A DNA stretch of 64,000 bases from Epiperipatus broadwayi (GCA_028023455.1 JAQFVV010012416.1:9427967-9491966), one strand, 5' to 3'; shown: positions 37,800 to 49,618, counted from the first letter of the stretch. The notes: generated by a model from the letters alone, not told the origin. Made by a program: numbers and translations.

Positions 37800-37925
37800 C
37801 TGAACAAATAATGAAAATATGTGTAAGAGATTGTGATTTGGGCTAAATGATGAGTGCTGGTTCAACATGAAATGTGCATCTTGGTGATCATTTGTCTTTT
37901 TCACATGTCTTTGATCATATGTTTC
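37800..37925 (+). repeat. Family A fragment with decayed hammerhead
   Basis: The segment has GATTTGGGCTAAATGATGAG, GTGCTGGTTCAACATGAAAT and then CATCTTGGTGATCAT. The core is AUGAUGA and stem II no longer pairs fully. Confidence 0.55.
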
Positions 37926-38059
37926 AGTAATATGTTATGAAATAGAAGTTTGAAATATATTTAAATACATATTATATGAAGTTAAGTTTAAGTATCTCTA
38001 AAAATAATGTGTATATGAATTTAAATTGTAACGTGCTCTATAGATTACTTGAAAAGTAT

Positions 38060-38297
38060 ATGTTTTGGCTGTGGTTTGACTTCTGGGCTGATGGATTGCA
38101 TGTTTTGACTGTGGTCTGACTTCTGGACTGATGGGTTGTATGTTTCAACTGTGATCTGACTTCTGGGCTGATGGTTTCTATGTCTTGACTGTGGTCTGAC
38201 TTCTGGGCTGATGGATTGTATGTTTTGAGTGTGGTCTGACTTCTCTGATGGATTGTATGTTTCAACTGTGATCTGGCTTCTGGACCGATGGATTGTT
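38060..38297 (+). repeat. 40-bp minisatellite, about six units
   Basis: Units share GTGGTCTGACTTCTGGGCTG and GATGGATTGTATGTTT. One unit is shortened by a few bases near 38245. The 116-codon minus frame across it is a by-product of the repeat period and not a gene. Confidence 0.9.
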
Positions 38298-38399
38298 GTG
38301 ATAGGATTGTGTTAAAGGTTAAAGATGCACTAATAAAAAAAAAAAAATTTGCAAATATATTTTCCTTTTTTAATGTTCCACATATCATTAATCCACAGT

Positions 38400-39915
38400 T
38401 AACAAAAATGTAACAATTCTTAAAATCTGCAGATGATCGTATGACCTTAATATTTTAGCATGAATTATTATTTTTATAAACCTAATTAATATACCATTCT
38501 TATTTTGTCTTTTTCTTAATTTGTCCAGCATCTCTACTTAATTTAAGATTTTATTTTTTTTGTTTTGAAAAATAGCAAATGAAACTATAATAAACTTTTA
38601 AAAAACATTCACTATAGTTGATCCTTGAAAAAAAAAAAAAAAAAAAAAAAACTTCACCAAATTTTATATAACATCTTTTGTAGTTCACATTAAATCTTTC
38701 AAGAAAATTGTCTGAAATAAATAAAATTAAAACAAAAAAATACGAATAAATTGTAATCAATAATTGTTTATTTATTTTTGATTTTATTCTAAAGACTTTT
38801 GCTATATCATTATAAATTAGCCTTTGTTATGTAGAACATAATGCAAATATGTAATCAATTGATACTAAAATTAATTTCCATATGTCATAGCATCGGCAGG
38901 GAAGTGCTAACCTCTCGGCTAACAACGTTTGACAAGTTTATAGTATTGTTATTAAATAATATTTACATTACATAAAATGAGGAGGGAAACTAAGCAATTT
39001 TTATTATTATTAATGCATGAAGATGCTGTACTAATATTATTAGCAGATATTTATATTCCAAATAAGTATATAATCAACAGTATATTTCTGAGCTTTAAAT
39101 GATTTAATAATATCTACTGTAACACAAGTTTAATAAGAATCATTAATATATTTATTTAAAGAAAATGTAATGTGGGTAGACCACTATTCTATACATCTCT
39201 AATTAAACCACCAAACATCACATGATCACCATTTTCATCTCTGATTCAATCACTTCTATTATCCAAACAAAATTACAAAAATTGTTTTAATTATTATTAT
39301 GTAAAAATTTTGCTCCGAATATAAACATATTCTGTAGATTAATGTGGTACATTATTATTAATAAAATAATTTTTTTACAGGTTCCCCTCTTTTCTTCCAT
39401 AGCGTAAGCTTGTGGTTAAACACCTGTAGATGTCTCTACTATCGCATTTTACACGCATATTCTCGAGGTTACAGCCTCAGTAAATATTACTTACGTAATC
39501 AATGTGCGTTTAATAAATTTATAATTACACAAAACTGTAAGTAATAAAATTAATGTTTATTTGAATTTCAGGAAGGTCTATAATGAGAGCAGGCATGTTA
39601 AAGTTACCCCCCCCCCCTTCATTCACAAATCCAGATTTCACATTAATTACACTTTACTTGTACCATGATTTGTGAGAAGGTGTGATCTAGTCCAATGAAT
39701 ACTCAATCTTCTAGAAACGCAACTGAGGAATATTTGCCTTTTTTTTTTATGCCTTTAATTTTGTATCTGAAGTTTTATAGTAAATAGAAATTTTAAAATA
39801 TACTAAAACTAATAGTTATTATAGTCCTGTTATTATATAATAATTATATTGACATTTAATAATCAATCAACGTTTATCTTTTTTATTACCATATAAAGAT
39901 GCTATATTAATATTA
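38400..39915. other. AT-rich DNA with a truncated tRNA-like SINE
   Basis: Apart from the tRNA-like fragment at 38889-38933 and an 11-bp C run near 39607, nothing is recognisable. At 39215-39235 the block ACATCACATGATCACC matches the flank of the family B foldback in complement. Confidence 0.45.
38889..38933 (-). repeat. Truncated tRNA-like SINE
   Basis: On the minus strand GTTGTTAGCCGAGAGGTTAGC (A-box region) is directly followed by the acceptor end CTGCCGATGC and TATGACA. The anticodon arm is deleted. It belongs with the elements at 43942, 46052 and 58460. Confidence 0.5.
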
Positions 39916-39918
39916 TCA

Positions 39919-40270
39919 TTACACAGAGGCTAAACTTTCCATACAGTAGTGCCACTTAGTGCAAACCAGAGTAATCAATGGATGCAAAAAGGTATGTGTA
40001 TAAAATCCCCATCTAGTGCTTACTCATCCCATATCCCCAGACTAGTTCTAGCTTGTGACTTTCATCAGTGAGGAGTCTTGGATCTGAGTGCACTGCACAT
40101 AGATCTTAGGATCGCTCACTGATGAAAGCCACAAGCTAGAAACTAGTCCGGGGATATTGGATGAGTAGGCACTAGATGGGGATTTTATGCACAAACCTTT
40201 CTTGCATCCATTGATTAGTCTGGCTTACACTCAGTGGCAATACTGTATGGAAAGTTTAGCCTCTGTGTAA
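39919..40270. mobile_element. Family B foldback element with a hammerhead in each arm
   Basis: The whole segment is an inverted repeat centred near 40094, with arms of about 170 bp and almost no spacer. Outer ends read TTACACAGAGGCTAAACTTT and its complement. Each arm contains a hammerhead motif pointing from the centre outward. The left-arm copy (40038-40076, minus) has GAAC instead of GAAAC and is probably dead; the right-arm copy is complete. Single arms of the same family occur at 22289-22455 and 14075-14200. Confidence 0.85.
40113..40154 (+). ncRNA. Hammerhead ribozyme motif (type I), family B, core intact
   Basis: CUGAUGA (40119-40125), stem II AGC (40127-40129) with GCU (40135-40137) around CACAA, GAAA (40139-40142), minimal stem III CUAG, and cleavage triplet GUC ending at 40148. 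Compared with 22398-22440 the first stem II pair changes from G-C to A-U with pairing kept. Stem I is weaker: three contiguous pairs after one mismatch. Confidence 0.55.
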
Positions 40271-40429
40271 CTAGCTTAAGCATAAAGAGTGGTGATCATG
40301 TGATGTTTAGTGGTACGCAAGCCATGAATGAATATTGCAATTCTAATACCAGAAAAAAGAAAAGAAAAAGATTTTTACATTCTCTTGCATTCAAAGGAAA
40401 TATGTATGTAATAAGACTGATATATATCC

Positions 40430-41710
40430 AATATTGTAAACCTATTTCATGGAATAAACAAATCCAAATATATTTAAGATAATTTACAAGTAAAATTCCT
40501 AAAGAATCGTTTAAACAAATCAGTAAATAATTGTCTTCTTTTTCTATAACAATGCCAATCTATTGTGGCAGATAAAAGATTATCATTATATAGTAATAAA
40601 TCAAGCATTGATACTTATAATAGACTGAATGTTTTTATTTGCAGAAATTTTTGTTTTTATATTAATCAAGCCTGCTTTCATTTCAAATATTAATTTAGAT
40701 GAAATACTAATGGTTTTAATGCTTACAATAAACAATTTTGCTGTTTATCAAATATGTTAGGCTAAGAATATAAACCTATTTGATCAAAGAAACAAATCCA
40801 AATATGTTACTATGACAGTTTAAAAGCAAGGTTACCAAAAAATCATTTAAACTGTAAATAATATCCATCTTTGTTATATAAATGCCAATCTATTTTGTCA
40901 TATAAAAGATGATCAATTTTACCTGATCTTCAGTTTATATAGTAATGAATTAAACATTAATATTTTTAAAAAGTTAAAACTTTTAATTGTGATGATTTTC
41001 AAATATTAATTTAGATGAAATATTTATGATTTTAATGAGTATGTAAATAATTCTATGTTTTAAATATGTAATATCTGAGAATATAAACATTTCATGTAAC
41101 AGCACGACAAGTCCGAATATGTTACAAAGTATATTGGGAAAAATATGTTTATATTCTTAAAGTTACATATTTAATAAGTTATAAAAATTAATATTTGAAA
41201 GTATAAGCTTGCTTGGTTAATATAAGAAAATTTGTCCCAATTAAAAGTTTTGGCCCTTTGGCCGCGTTTGAACGCTATCACCTGGCCACATAAACGGTTA
41301 CTACAATCATAGAGGTGTATTAGCCGTAGGTTTGGCCACATAAGCGGTATTATTCTATGTTTTTACACAGAAACAGCACCACCAAGTGCTGTGCAGTGGC
41401 TAATTAACAAATACCTATCAGTGCTTGATTTATTACTATATAGTAAACTAAAGAACTGGTAAAAGTGATCATTTGTTATACATTGACATAGATGTGAGAA
41501 AAGGTGAGCATTATATTTAGGTTTTTAAAATAATTCTTTGGGAATGTTGCTTATAAATTATCTTAATAATATATTTGGACTTGTTTGTTTCATGAAATAG
41601 GTTTATATTCTTATCATTGATAGGCTGTAAAATTATTTAGATGCTTATTAAAATCATTAGTATCCAATATTATAGATATTGAAATATTTACTTGTATTTA
41701 ATATTTATTA
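40430..41710. repeat. Complex repeat: about 320-bp direct units plus inverted partner
   Basis: A block like AAACCTATTTCATGGAATAA followed by ACAAATCCAAATAT starts at 40438 and recurs at 40769 and, decayed, at 41081. The complement of the first unit, including its TTGATTTATTACTATATAGT block, lies at about 41380-41710. The middle (41245-41390) is richer in GC than its surroundings. The whole may be one foldback element with amplified interior, but no family is recognised. Confidence 0.6.
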
Positions 41711-42149
41711 AGTTTTCAATAGCATGTTGGGGGGGGGGGGGATAAAATATGAAAGTTTTATAATGAGATAGTAAAAGTTGTATTTGTGAATTATTACATA
41801 TTTTAACCTAAAAATGCCAGATTAAAAATACTGCTCCTTGTTTGGATGATTAAAGATCATTCAATGATAAAAAAAATGGGTTTAGTCTGAGAAATGGGGT
41901 ATGTGTTGAGCATGAATTCTTAAGTTTCATTTTGTAGCAAGTCCAATTTTCTGATTTTTTATGGCCTATTAAAAATGCGCTTGTGATATTTATAATTATC
42001 AATACAAATATAGTTGTGGATTTGAATTACTACATACTTAAAGTATTTTAGTTAAGATTTTGTGTTTAAATATTGTGTATTTGCCAAATTATAATTATTT
42101 AAGAGCACTTAGATATATATGTTGATTAATGAACTGCTTCAAAGCAATG

Positions 42150-42660
42150 TTTACAACTTTTCATCTATTAGGAAGTGATTTAACAACTGTATGTGAATCT
42201 ACACAGTATTTGAAATATTGATCTTTTGTGAAATGAATCAGTCTTTTCTTAATAAATGAAAAGTTTTATTGTTTTATAAATTATAAATATTAATTGTTTT
42301 CTATATTGTTATATAGTCAATTTTTTTTTTTTTAAGTTATGGATCGATATATGAAAGTCTTATTCTATTTTACTGTTTTATTTTTGATATTATTGTTTTA
42401 CTTTTGTTATGGAACTCTAGAGGGTGTTGTCTATGTAATAATTCATTAGTATCATAATAGATTGTTAACATTTGAAAAGGGTACTAAACCATGTGCTGAA
42501 AAAAGGCTTTTTAAGTATGCTTAATATATATTTATATTAGCTGCTTATATGATTTTTGTTGTTGTTATAATTTACATGAAGTAGCAGCATATTGGAATTC
42601 ATTATTTCCATTTTTGATGATATTTATAGATATATATTTGTTTAAAAGTTTTATAGTAGA
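42150..42660. other. AT-rich DNA without recognisable genes
   Basis: Nothing supported is seen here. Confidence 0.4.
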
Positions 42661-42675
42661 ACTGTAGCAGTTCTG

Positions 42676-42940
42676 CATACTATTGCCACCTAGTGGAAGC
42701 CATAGTAGCTAATGGATGCTAGAAAGTTCATACATCAAAATCTCTTTCTAATGCCTACTCATTCAATATCACCAGATCAGATTCTAGCTCGTGGCCTTCA
42801 TCATTGAGGAACCTTGGATCTGAGAGCACTGAATCTAGCTGATAAAGGCCACAAGCTAGAAACTAATGTGAGAATGTCGGATGAGTAAGCACTAGATGGG
42901 AATTGTATGCACAAATCTTTTAGAATCCATTGATTACTAT
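42676..42940. mobile_element. Family B foldback, both hammerheads decayed
   Basis: The arms follow the 39919-40270 element (TTGCCACCTAGTGGAAGCCA on the left, ATGAGTAAGCACTAGATGGG on the right) but are more diverged. The left-arm ribozyme core reads AUGAUGA and the right-arm core reads CUGAUAA; each lacks an essential base. The right arm is shorter at its outer end. Confidence 0.75.
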
Positions 42941-43019
42941 GTGTTTTTTTGAAGGTTTGTGATGATGGTGTTTTACTTGTATTTTTATTTGGACTATTTC
43001 CATCATCTAATATGAGTAT

Positions 43020-43270
43020 ATTGAATGTTTTTAGAAAAATTTAACTTTATTTAAATATTCCAAACACATTCAACCATTAGTAATAGAACATCAAACAGGT
43101 TAGTATATGCACAATGTTTTGAGAGGTATTATTCTCCCCTCTTCTTCAGGTGTTGCTGGCCTGACCAGTAACAGTACTAGCATGGGATTTGAACCTGGAT
43201 CCTTAGATTCTTGAGTATTGAATTTTTAAGTCAATATTCATATTAGATGATGGAAATAGTCCAATATAAA
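43020..43270 (-). repeat. Penelope-type terminal repeat with hammerhead-like block
   Basis: On the minus strand CUGAAGA (43149-43143) and one extra A are followed by GAGGGG (43141-43136) pairing with CCUCUC (43126-43121) around a 9-nt loop, then AAAAC and ATTGTGCATATACTAACC. G12 of GAAA is mutated. A more decayed copy lies at 27584-27690. TTTGAACC and GGATCC-like pieces lie on the other side. Confidence 0.55.
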
Positions 43271-43941
43271 AATACACTAGATGGCATTACTTTATGGAGA
43301 TAATTGCTACTTTTTTAACAGTTTATGTGAACATAAAAAGTGATGATCGTGTGATGTTTAGTAGTTTAAGTCTTATAGTAATGGTATGCATGTTCCCATT
43401 TAGATATTAAAGAAATAAATTTCAAAAGCAAAGTTTTATCAAATGTGATGTTATAATCAGTTTCATTTTTATAAACCTTCCCAGGATATTTTAAAGAAAA
43501 TATTATTTATTTTATCTGAAAGTGATGAATTTTATTATTATATTGCTTTTCACATGGTTAATGAACACCTACACAAATATATTTCAGTTCAGATAGGAAA
43601 ATAATGGGTTCCTTTTTATATAAATTTTACCAAATGATTTAAACTTATAATTTATTATTTTACCAGTAAACTCATTAGAAAATGTTTTAATGCTCTGATT
43701 ATATATTAAAGATTTTTAATACTGTAGTATTCCTGCATTCATGGACTCTGCATTCCATAGTTTCAATAATTCTAAATTTGAAAAAAAAATTAGAAATATG
43801 TAAATTTATAAATTTTATGCACGCTTGCTTATAATGAGCAGCAGAGCAAATCAATTCTTAATCAACTATTTTCTTATCGTACGTTCTCGGTCACATGGTT
43901 GCCATCAACTTGAAGCATTATTTGACAAATGTTGTGAATTA

Positions 43942-44012
43942 GCGTTGGTGGCCGAGTGATTAGCACAGCCGCCTTACAAGTAGTTGTCCCGGGGTCGTTT
44001 CTCGACCGACGC
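43942..44012 (+). repeat. tRNA-shaped SINE-like element
   Basis: The acceptor stem pairs GCGTTGG (43942-43948) with CCGACGC (44006-44012), seven pairs including one G-T. An A-box-like TGGCCGAGTGAT follows the 5' arm. The B-box region is degenerate. The 3' side continues TTTGACACATTAAAAAA as in the other copies, so I read it as a short SINE and not as a working tRNA gene. Confidence 0.6.
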
Positions 44013-44029
44013 TTTGACACATTAAAAAA

Positions 44030-46040
44030 TTGTTTAATAAGGCGCAATGCACAAAGTTAATAATGATGATAATTTGCCAAGTATTAAAATGCTTTGTTTA
44101 GATAATAAAATGAAAATAATGGATTTATTACTGGAAAAAAAAGCCATATGCCAAGCAAATGTACATTTGCGTCTACATTTGAATATAGGATGTATGTGAA
44201 TGTTCTCTCCAATTTATTAATGCATTATCAGAATTATATTCTTTTCTATTTGTGTATAAAATTAAATTGTGCAACGAATTTGCTATTTATTATCTGTGAT
44301 TTCAAGCTTGAAACCTAAGGGGGCATGGTGATACTACTATATAATAAATTATAAAATCGTTTATGGTGTGAACAATATGTACCATCTGCGGTGATGGGAG
44401 ACATATATACATTGTACTCTCCTCACAATGGGTGAGTTAAAGAATGCTTTTTCATATTGATGTATCAGTGTGTATTCGCATTCGTATAATATATATTGTT
44501 CGGGTTCCCACATATCCTAATAACTATTCTGCCTATTAATATTAAATGTGCATGATTCTTGTTTTCTCTAACCATTTAATAATTGATTAGTTATTAAAAT
44601 TACTTATTTTTAATTTAGTTAATGCCTCTTTTTTTTTTTCGATTATTTTTTCTTCCAAACCGTTTATTTTTCCCTCTAGACGCAAGTGCATTAGCAATGG
44701 AATGACATTTGAATGGGGTCATCGATAATAATTTCTAACATTGTCATGATCTTTCAATGATTCAGGGATAAATATTCAAATAATACCGAAAATTACTTTT
44801 CTTTTTTTTTTTTTTGTTTTGTCGTCGGTACGAATTAATAGTTTTTGTTTATCTATCGTTTTTAATTTTCTAAATCAAAAATCAACTGTCAACTCTAATG
44901 GAGGACTTATGATTCACTGACTGAAAGTGTAAACTGATCGTCTGCTTGATTATTATTCATACATGTATTATAAATGACTCACTGGAGCTCTAAAGGGAAA
45001 ACACTGTAATGTTTCATCTAGATCAGTAATTTTTAAATCTTTATATCGAAATAAATTCTTTTAGCAACTAGTAATAAAATTATTTTTCTACAAGAATTTT
45101 TAGAGTAAATTAATTAGAACTAATACCTTTTTCTGAATGTTTTTTTTTTTTTCAAAATTATTATTTTAGAATAATAATGAAAACTAAAGTTGTTAATTTT
45201 ATAATCGTAGTATTTATTTATCTAAATTTTAATTCTTTTTGATTCCATCTTTATATTTACTTTTATTCATTTTACACCTGCCCCCTAATGATTTTTACTT
45301 AAGCATATTATCATGTTCATAATATTTTTTGCTTCTTTCTTACTGTTTTAAACTTTCTTTTATAGGATTAAAATGCTTAACTCTATGTATATATGTGCCT
45401 AATTATTAATAAGGATAGTTTATAATCTTTCTTGAACATACATTGATTAAAATATGTTAATTTGATTAGTGAAAATTTATAAAAATTGAGAAAGATGGCA
45501 AACTATTCATAAAATTATCTCCTCTTTGCATATTCAGATTATTATTGAAATCTTTCATTGTGCAATAAATTGTAGAGATATAATTTATGTTATATAATGA
45601 AAGTTATTAGTTTATATATATATTTGTGTATAGTTGACAGAACTCATATAAAAAGCTATCAAAATTTAAGATTACTGTAATTGTTTTTATTAAATCTCGT
45701 CATTCAACAGAAGAAAATTTAATTGGGCAGGTAGATGGCTATCAAGTTTGTTTATTTTGGATGAACAGATCATCAAGGGCACAGTATTAAATTTGCCATA
45801 TGGTTAACGATCGTACAACTTGTTTTGTGCAATGGTATCTTGGTCCATTATTATTACATCAATATCATTAAAAAATAATTGAAAGATTGGTAGAATCTTG
45901 TAACATTCAAGACCCAGAAGTAATTGTTTGAACTTTGATTCAAGAACAATTATTATAAGAGAACTTGGTTGCATTTAAACTCAAAACAAAGACATCATGA
46001 ATTACATTGTAATTGGAGTCAGAATGTAAAAGAAGTTCCT
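44030..46040. other. AT-rich DNA without recognisable genes
   Basis: No gene, RNA or repeat boundary is recognisable. It contains several T runs (for example near 44630 and 44800). Confidence 0.4.
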
Positions 46041-46051
46041 ATTGTAGTCCA

Positions 46052-46119
46052 GCATTGGTGGCCTAGAGGTTAGCGTAGCTGCTTTCCAAGCAGTTGTGGA
46101 TTCGCTTCCCGGCCGATGC
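46052..46119 (+). repeat. tRNA-shaped SINE-like element
   Basis: GCATTGG (46052-46058) pairs with CCGATGC (46113-46119); the third pair is A-T here and G-C in the copy at 43942, a compensatory change. GGTGGCCTAGAGGTTAGC is the A-box region and GGATTCGCTTCCC a B-box-like block. The tail is TTTGACATATG followed by an A run, as expected of retroposition. Confidence 0.65.
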
Positions 46120-46326
46120 TTTGACATATGAAAAAAAAAAGTTCTTATTGTTCTTATTCTATGAGCATTTACAAATGTAGATTGTTAGGTAAATCATAGT
46201 CTCCAAGGATAAAATGATAGTTGTGTAAAAAATGACTTATTCCAAATATATTATGATATTCATTTTTTAGAGAAAACTACTATTCGTATTATTAGATCTA
46301 AAATTGCCAGTTTGGCTTTTTATAGT

Positions 46327-46581
46327 ATTGAGCTATAAAATTCCCTTAGGGAGTATAAGATAGGAAGTAAATCTATTTCCGACTTCACTAAAAAGAAAAA
46401 TTTTGAGTTCTTTGATAGCAATTCTGATATTAGTGACCTCACTAAAGAAAAATATAGAATGATCTGTTTGATACACTTAAGTAGAAAATTAAAAACTTCA
46501 AAGGAGATCCTGTCTTTTATAGATTGTGAATACTTTAAATCTTTTTTTGATGCATTCAGAATAATGTATGAACTTGAACAA
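46327..46581 (+). pseudogene. Unrecognised open reading frame fragment
   Basis: A stop-free stretch of over 80 codons without an ATG start runs to the stop in CTTGAACAATAAC. It includes EYKIGSKSISDF, DSNSDISDLTKEKYRM and YFKSFFDAFRIMYELEQ. After the stop, similar charged sequence continues in broken frames to about 46720. I do not recognise the family. Given the RT relic at 48611-48900 on the same strand, it may be part of the same retroelement, with the Tigger insertion in between. Confidence 0.3.
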
Positions 46582-47230
46582 TAACATTATAATTCTGTTA
46601 AATCTGCAAATGATATGCATAGTCAATGAGATTTTGAAGAGAAGATGGGTGAATATTTTAATCACTTTTGAAATTATACAAAAAATGAGATAGCTTTTAA
46701 TGTGAAATTCCTTCTTACTACTTTAGATTTGTTAACCCTTTTGCAGCATATTAGCACTGTGACAGTTTTAATTGTTTTCTCTGGCAGAAAACTTCCAAGA
46801 TTTAATTTTAATATTAAACCATTATTATTTATTAAAATGTCATAAATTTGACTTTATTTGGTAGATATTTTTGTTTAGAAACAAAGGAAAGTCTAAAAAA
46901 TCACATTTGATTTTTGTAAGCATTAAAAAAAAATTACATCATAATCAAAGCAAATGTTTTTCATCATCTACTGACAGGAGAAACAATTTCATTTAGAAAA
47001 TGAATTAAAATAATAAGTCGATGAAATTATGGTTTAAAAGTTTAATTTTTTTTTGATAATTTTTACAATAGTGCAATATATTCTAACAAACTAACAGTGA
47101 TGACATGTTAGCAAACAGCTTGTACACCTGGGTCTCATTTTATGCGGATTTATTTAATGCAATTTTGAAGTTATGCGATTCATGTTTCTTCTTAATATCT
47201 TTGTATGCGGTTTTCTTTTATGCTATAAAA

Positions 47231-47352
47231 ATTATTAGATCAGAAGTTGAGCTCTGAAAATGTGCTATTACTTTAAATATTATAAATTTTGCGCACTCAT
47301 GTCATATTTAAAGTAATAGCGCATTATCAGAGTTCGACTTCCATCTAATAAT
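47231..47352. mobile_element. Palindromic MITE nested in Tigger copy 2
   Basis: Arms of about 50 bp (47231-47280 and 47304-47352) are complementary, ending ATTATTAGAT and CTTTAAATAT. Comparison with Tigger copy 1 shows that extra sequence of about 170 bp interrupts TTTTATGC...ATAAAGAAGTTCAT, so the full insert is about 47225-47395. Confidence 0.7.
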
Positions 47353-47626
47353 TTCAATATTTTCAGCACTTTATAATAGTACTGTAATAGATTTTATGCA
47401 ATAAAGAAGTTCATAATTCACTTAAAATCAGAATTTCCTCATTTTATATACACACATTAAATTTTACAAGACTATAATATAAATCTGTTCAAACATTATA
47501 GATGAAAAATACTATATGTTGTTGTTTTTGCATTTTAAATCACGTTCTATTTTTGCTTTTTATAAAAAGAGTATGTAATCAATTAATCATTTAGTGTCTG
47601 CAAGTTTATTTTTAAAAGGTAAGTAA

Positions 47627-47826
47627 CAGTGGTGGGCACAATTAAATTTGACAATTAAAATCTGATTTTTAATTGTAATTAACAATTTAAAAATTACATA
47701 ACATAATCTGAAATTAAGGTGATATGAAACGATGAAATTTGATTTTTAAATGGAATTGAAAATTAAAGACAAAAATAAGAATTTAATTTTTAATTGTTAG
47801 TTTTAATTAAATTTTGCCCAACAGTG
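47627..47826. mobile_element. Short hAT-like MITE nested in Tigger copy 2
   Basis: Ends CAGTGGTGGGCA and TGCCCAACAGTG are inverted repeats with two mismatches. The possible 8-bp duplications GTAAGTAA and GTGAGTCG match at only five positions, so the class is tentative. The interior is made of AATTAAA-type sequence. Confidence 0.5.
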
Positions 47827-48610
47827 GTGAGTCGGTATCTTTTTATTATCGTAAGTCTACGTTCTTATTTTTATTTTAAACTTTTAGTTTACTCTAACGG
47901 AGAGGAAAAAAACACCCAACAAAATGAATTTCTTTGGAAACATAAATTTTAATTTTAGATCGCTTAGCGAAATGGGAAGTATCAACAGCAATTGGAAAAC
48001 GTTTTTGTTGTATTTCCTCTTGACTTCATTTAAGGAGAAGCTACAATACCTCACATCACATCATGATGAATCTGATATCTCAAATAGCAATAATGATTAA
48101 AATACCATACATGTATGAAAAAAATGTAAATTATGCATAAAAATATATTGTTTTGAATAAAATTAAATACTGTAGTTAATAAAAAAAGTAAAAAAAGTTT
48201 GTCTTGTATCAATTTTTTTCAAATTTGAAATTTTTTATTAGTCATATTTTATTTTTTTTATGCAAATTTTAAAGTAATTTTACGTTGTTGCTTTGCTTTT
48301 ATGCGATTTTTTGAAAATTACAGTACATATCCCCCATTTTTCAAGATAAGTTAAGTCTATTTTTGTGTGATTTCTTTTGTGTGCATTTTCTGAGGAACCT
48401 ATCTAACGCATAAAACAAGACCCAGATGTAATTGCCTTTCCTGCAATTTGATTTGTTCAAAATATAACATACTATTTTCATCAAATTTAGAAACTACTAG
48501 GGGATAAAGTGATTCAAGTTGTCAAATTTTTAGTTATCCTAACAGCTATCGAATTTTTTTGAAATTAGAATTTTAAAATAAGTAATTTTAATGATTTTTT
48601 TTTTTAAAAA

Positions 48611-48900
48611 AGGTTAGTGATTCTCTCAATAATGGTGAATTGATTGAGAAAATTAATGAAGTTAAAGAAATCCAGCTTAATGAAATTAAAACTTCTTATT
48701 GTTTTAAAAATGGAGTGGCTGCAGATCCTGATGAGATATTTAGAGAAGTTTAAAATTATGGTATTATAGGGTAGCTTCAAACTGAATTTTTTAGAAATAT
48801 ATGGATTCATAAAATTTGTTTTAAAATTGCTTCTATTATTCCAATTTATAAAAATAAAAGTGATGTAAAAGACTGGAATAATTAATTATTCGTGGAATAT
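48611..48900 (+). pseudogene. LINE reverse-transcriptase relic
   Basis: Broken frames give NGVAADPDEIFREV and then IASIIPIYKNKSDVKDWNN, the start of the RT palm as seen in many LINEs (xGPDxIPxEV, VPIYKKGDxxxCxNYR). Stops occur after REV and after WNN. It may connect with 46327-46720 across the Tigger insertion. Confidence 0.55.
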
Positions 48901-48949
48901 TATTATCCACTACAAAAAAAATGTTTTCAATGATTTTTTTAAGTACCAG

Positions 48950-49580
48950 AAATAAATGTAATTTTAGAATATCAAGAAACATTGTAGACTGACCTTTCTC
49001 TATATTGAATCTGTTAAATATTTTACAATCTAGATTGAAATGCATATTTTCTAATAAATAGAATGCAATCTGTTTCCTTTTGGATTTTTTTTCACAAATT
49101 CCACATTATTTCACCTCTTATTTTTGTATCCAACTTTCCTTTTTCTTCTGAATCATTTTTTTAAATTAGCATTACAATTTTTATTGATAATTTTAAAGTA
49201 TTGTTTTGACTTTTCAAAAGCATTCTATATATTTATATAAAAGTTTTCTATCCTTTTTGTTCAGAATGAGGACTATACAACTTAAACCAGAATTACCTGC
49301 ATTTTGATAATTACCATTAAGTTAAAAGTTAATCCTGTTCTTGTATCATCTATTCTACTTTTGCTTATGATATTTGTGCCTTTATAATTTAATACATTTT
49401 AATTTTAGTTGTCTTGTTACAATGACTAATATCGCATTTTATATTTTAAAAAGAATAGTGATTAAAATGTCTACCGCTTCATGTTCTAAATTATGTTAGA
49501 TAAAATTTAGTTGGGTTATATATTGATAAAATCATAATACCATATAATACTAAATCATCCATACACTTTACTGCTGTTAC
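48950..49580. other. AT-rich DNA without recognisable genes
   Basis: No supported feature is visible in this stretch. Confidence 0.4.
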
Positions 49581-49618
49581 AGAATGCTTTATTTACCACC
49601 CTCTTTTACAGTTTACAT

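Larger units (their letters stand above)
47125..48428. mobile_element. Tigger/pogo-like DNA transposon, non-autonomous, copy 2
   Basis: Inverted ends: CACCTGGGTCTCATTTTATG on the left and, in complement, CATCTGGGTCTTGTTTTATG on the right, flanked by TA (47123-47124 and 48429-48430). Sub-terminal TATGCG blocks are as in copy 1 (7449-8738). Two smaller elements are inserted in it: a palindromic MITE (47231-47352 and flanks) and a hAT-like MITE (47627-47826). No transposase frame is visible. Confidence 0.8.

Noticed and set aside
38038-38388. 116-codon minus frame with repeated SQTTLKTYNPSAQ-like blocks
   Set aside because: It follows the 40-bp minisatellite and has no start context or homology that I recognise.
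43942-44012. Genuine tRNA gene
   Set aside because: The B-box is degenerate, the anticodon arm does not fold cleanly, and related copies with the same tail occur elsewhere, so a SINE is more likely.
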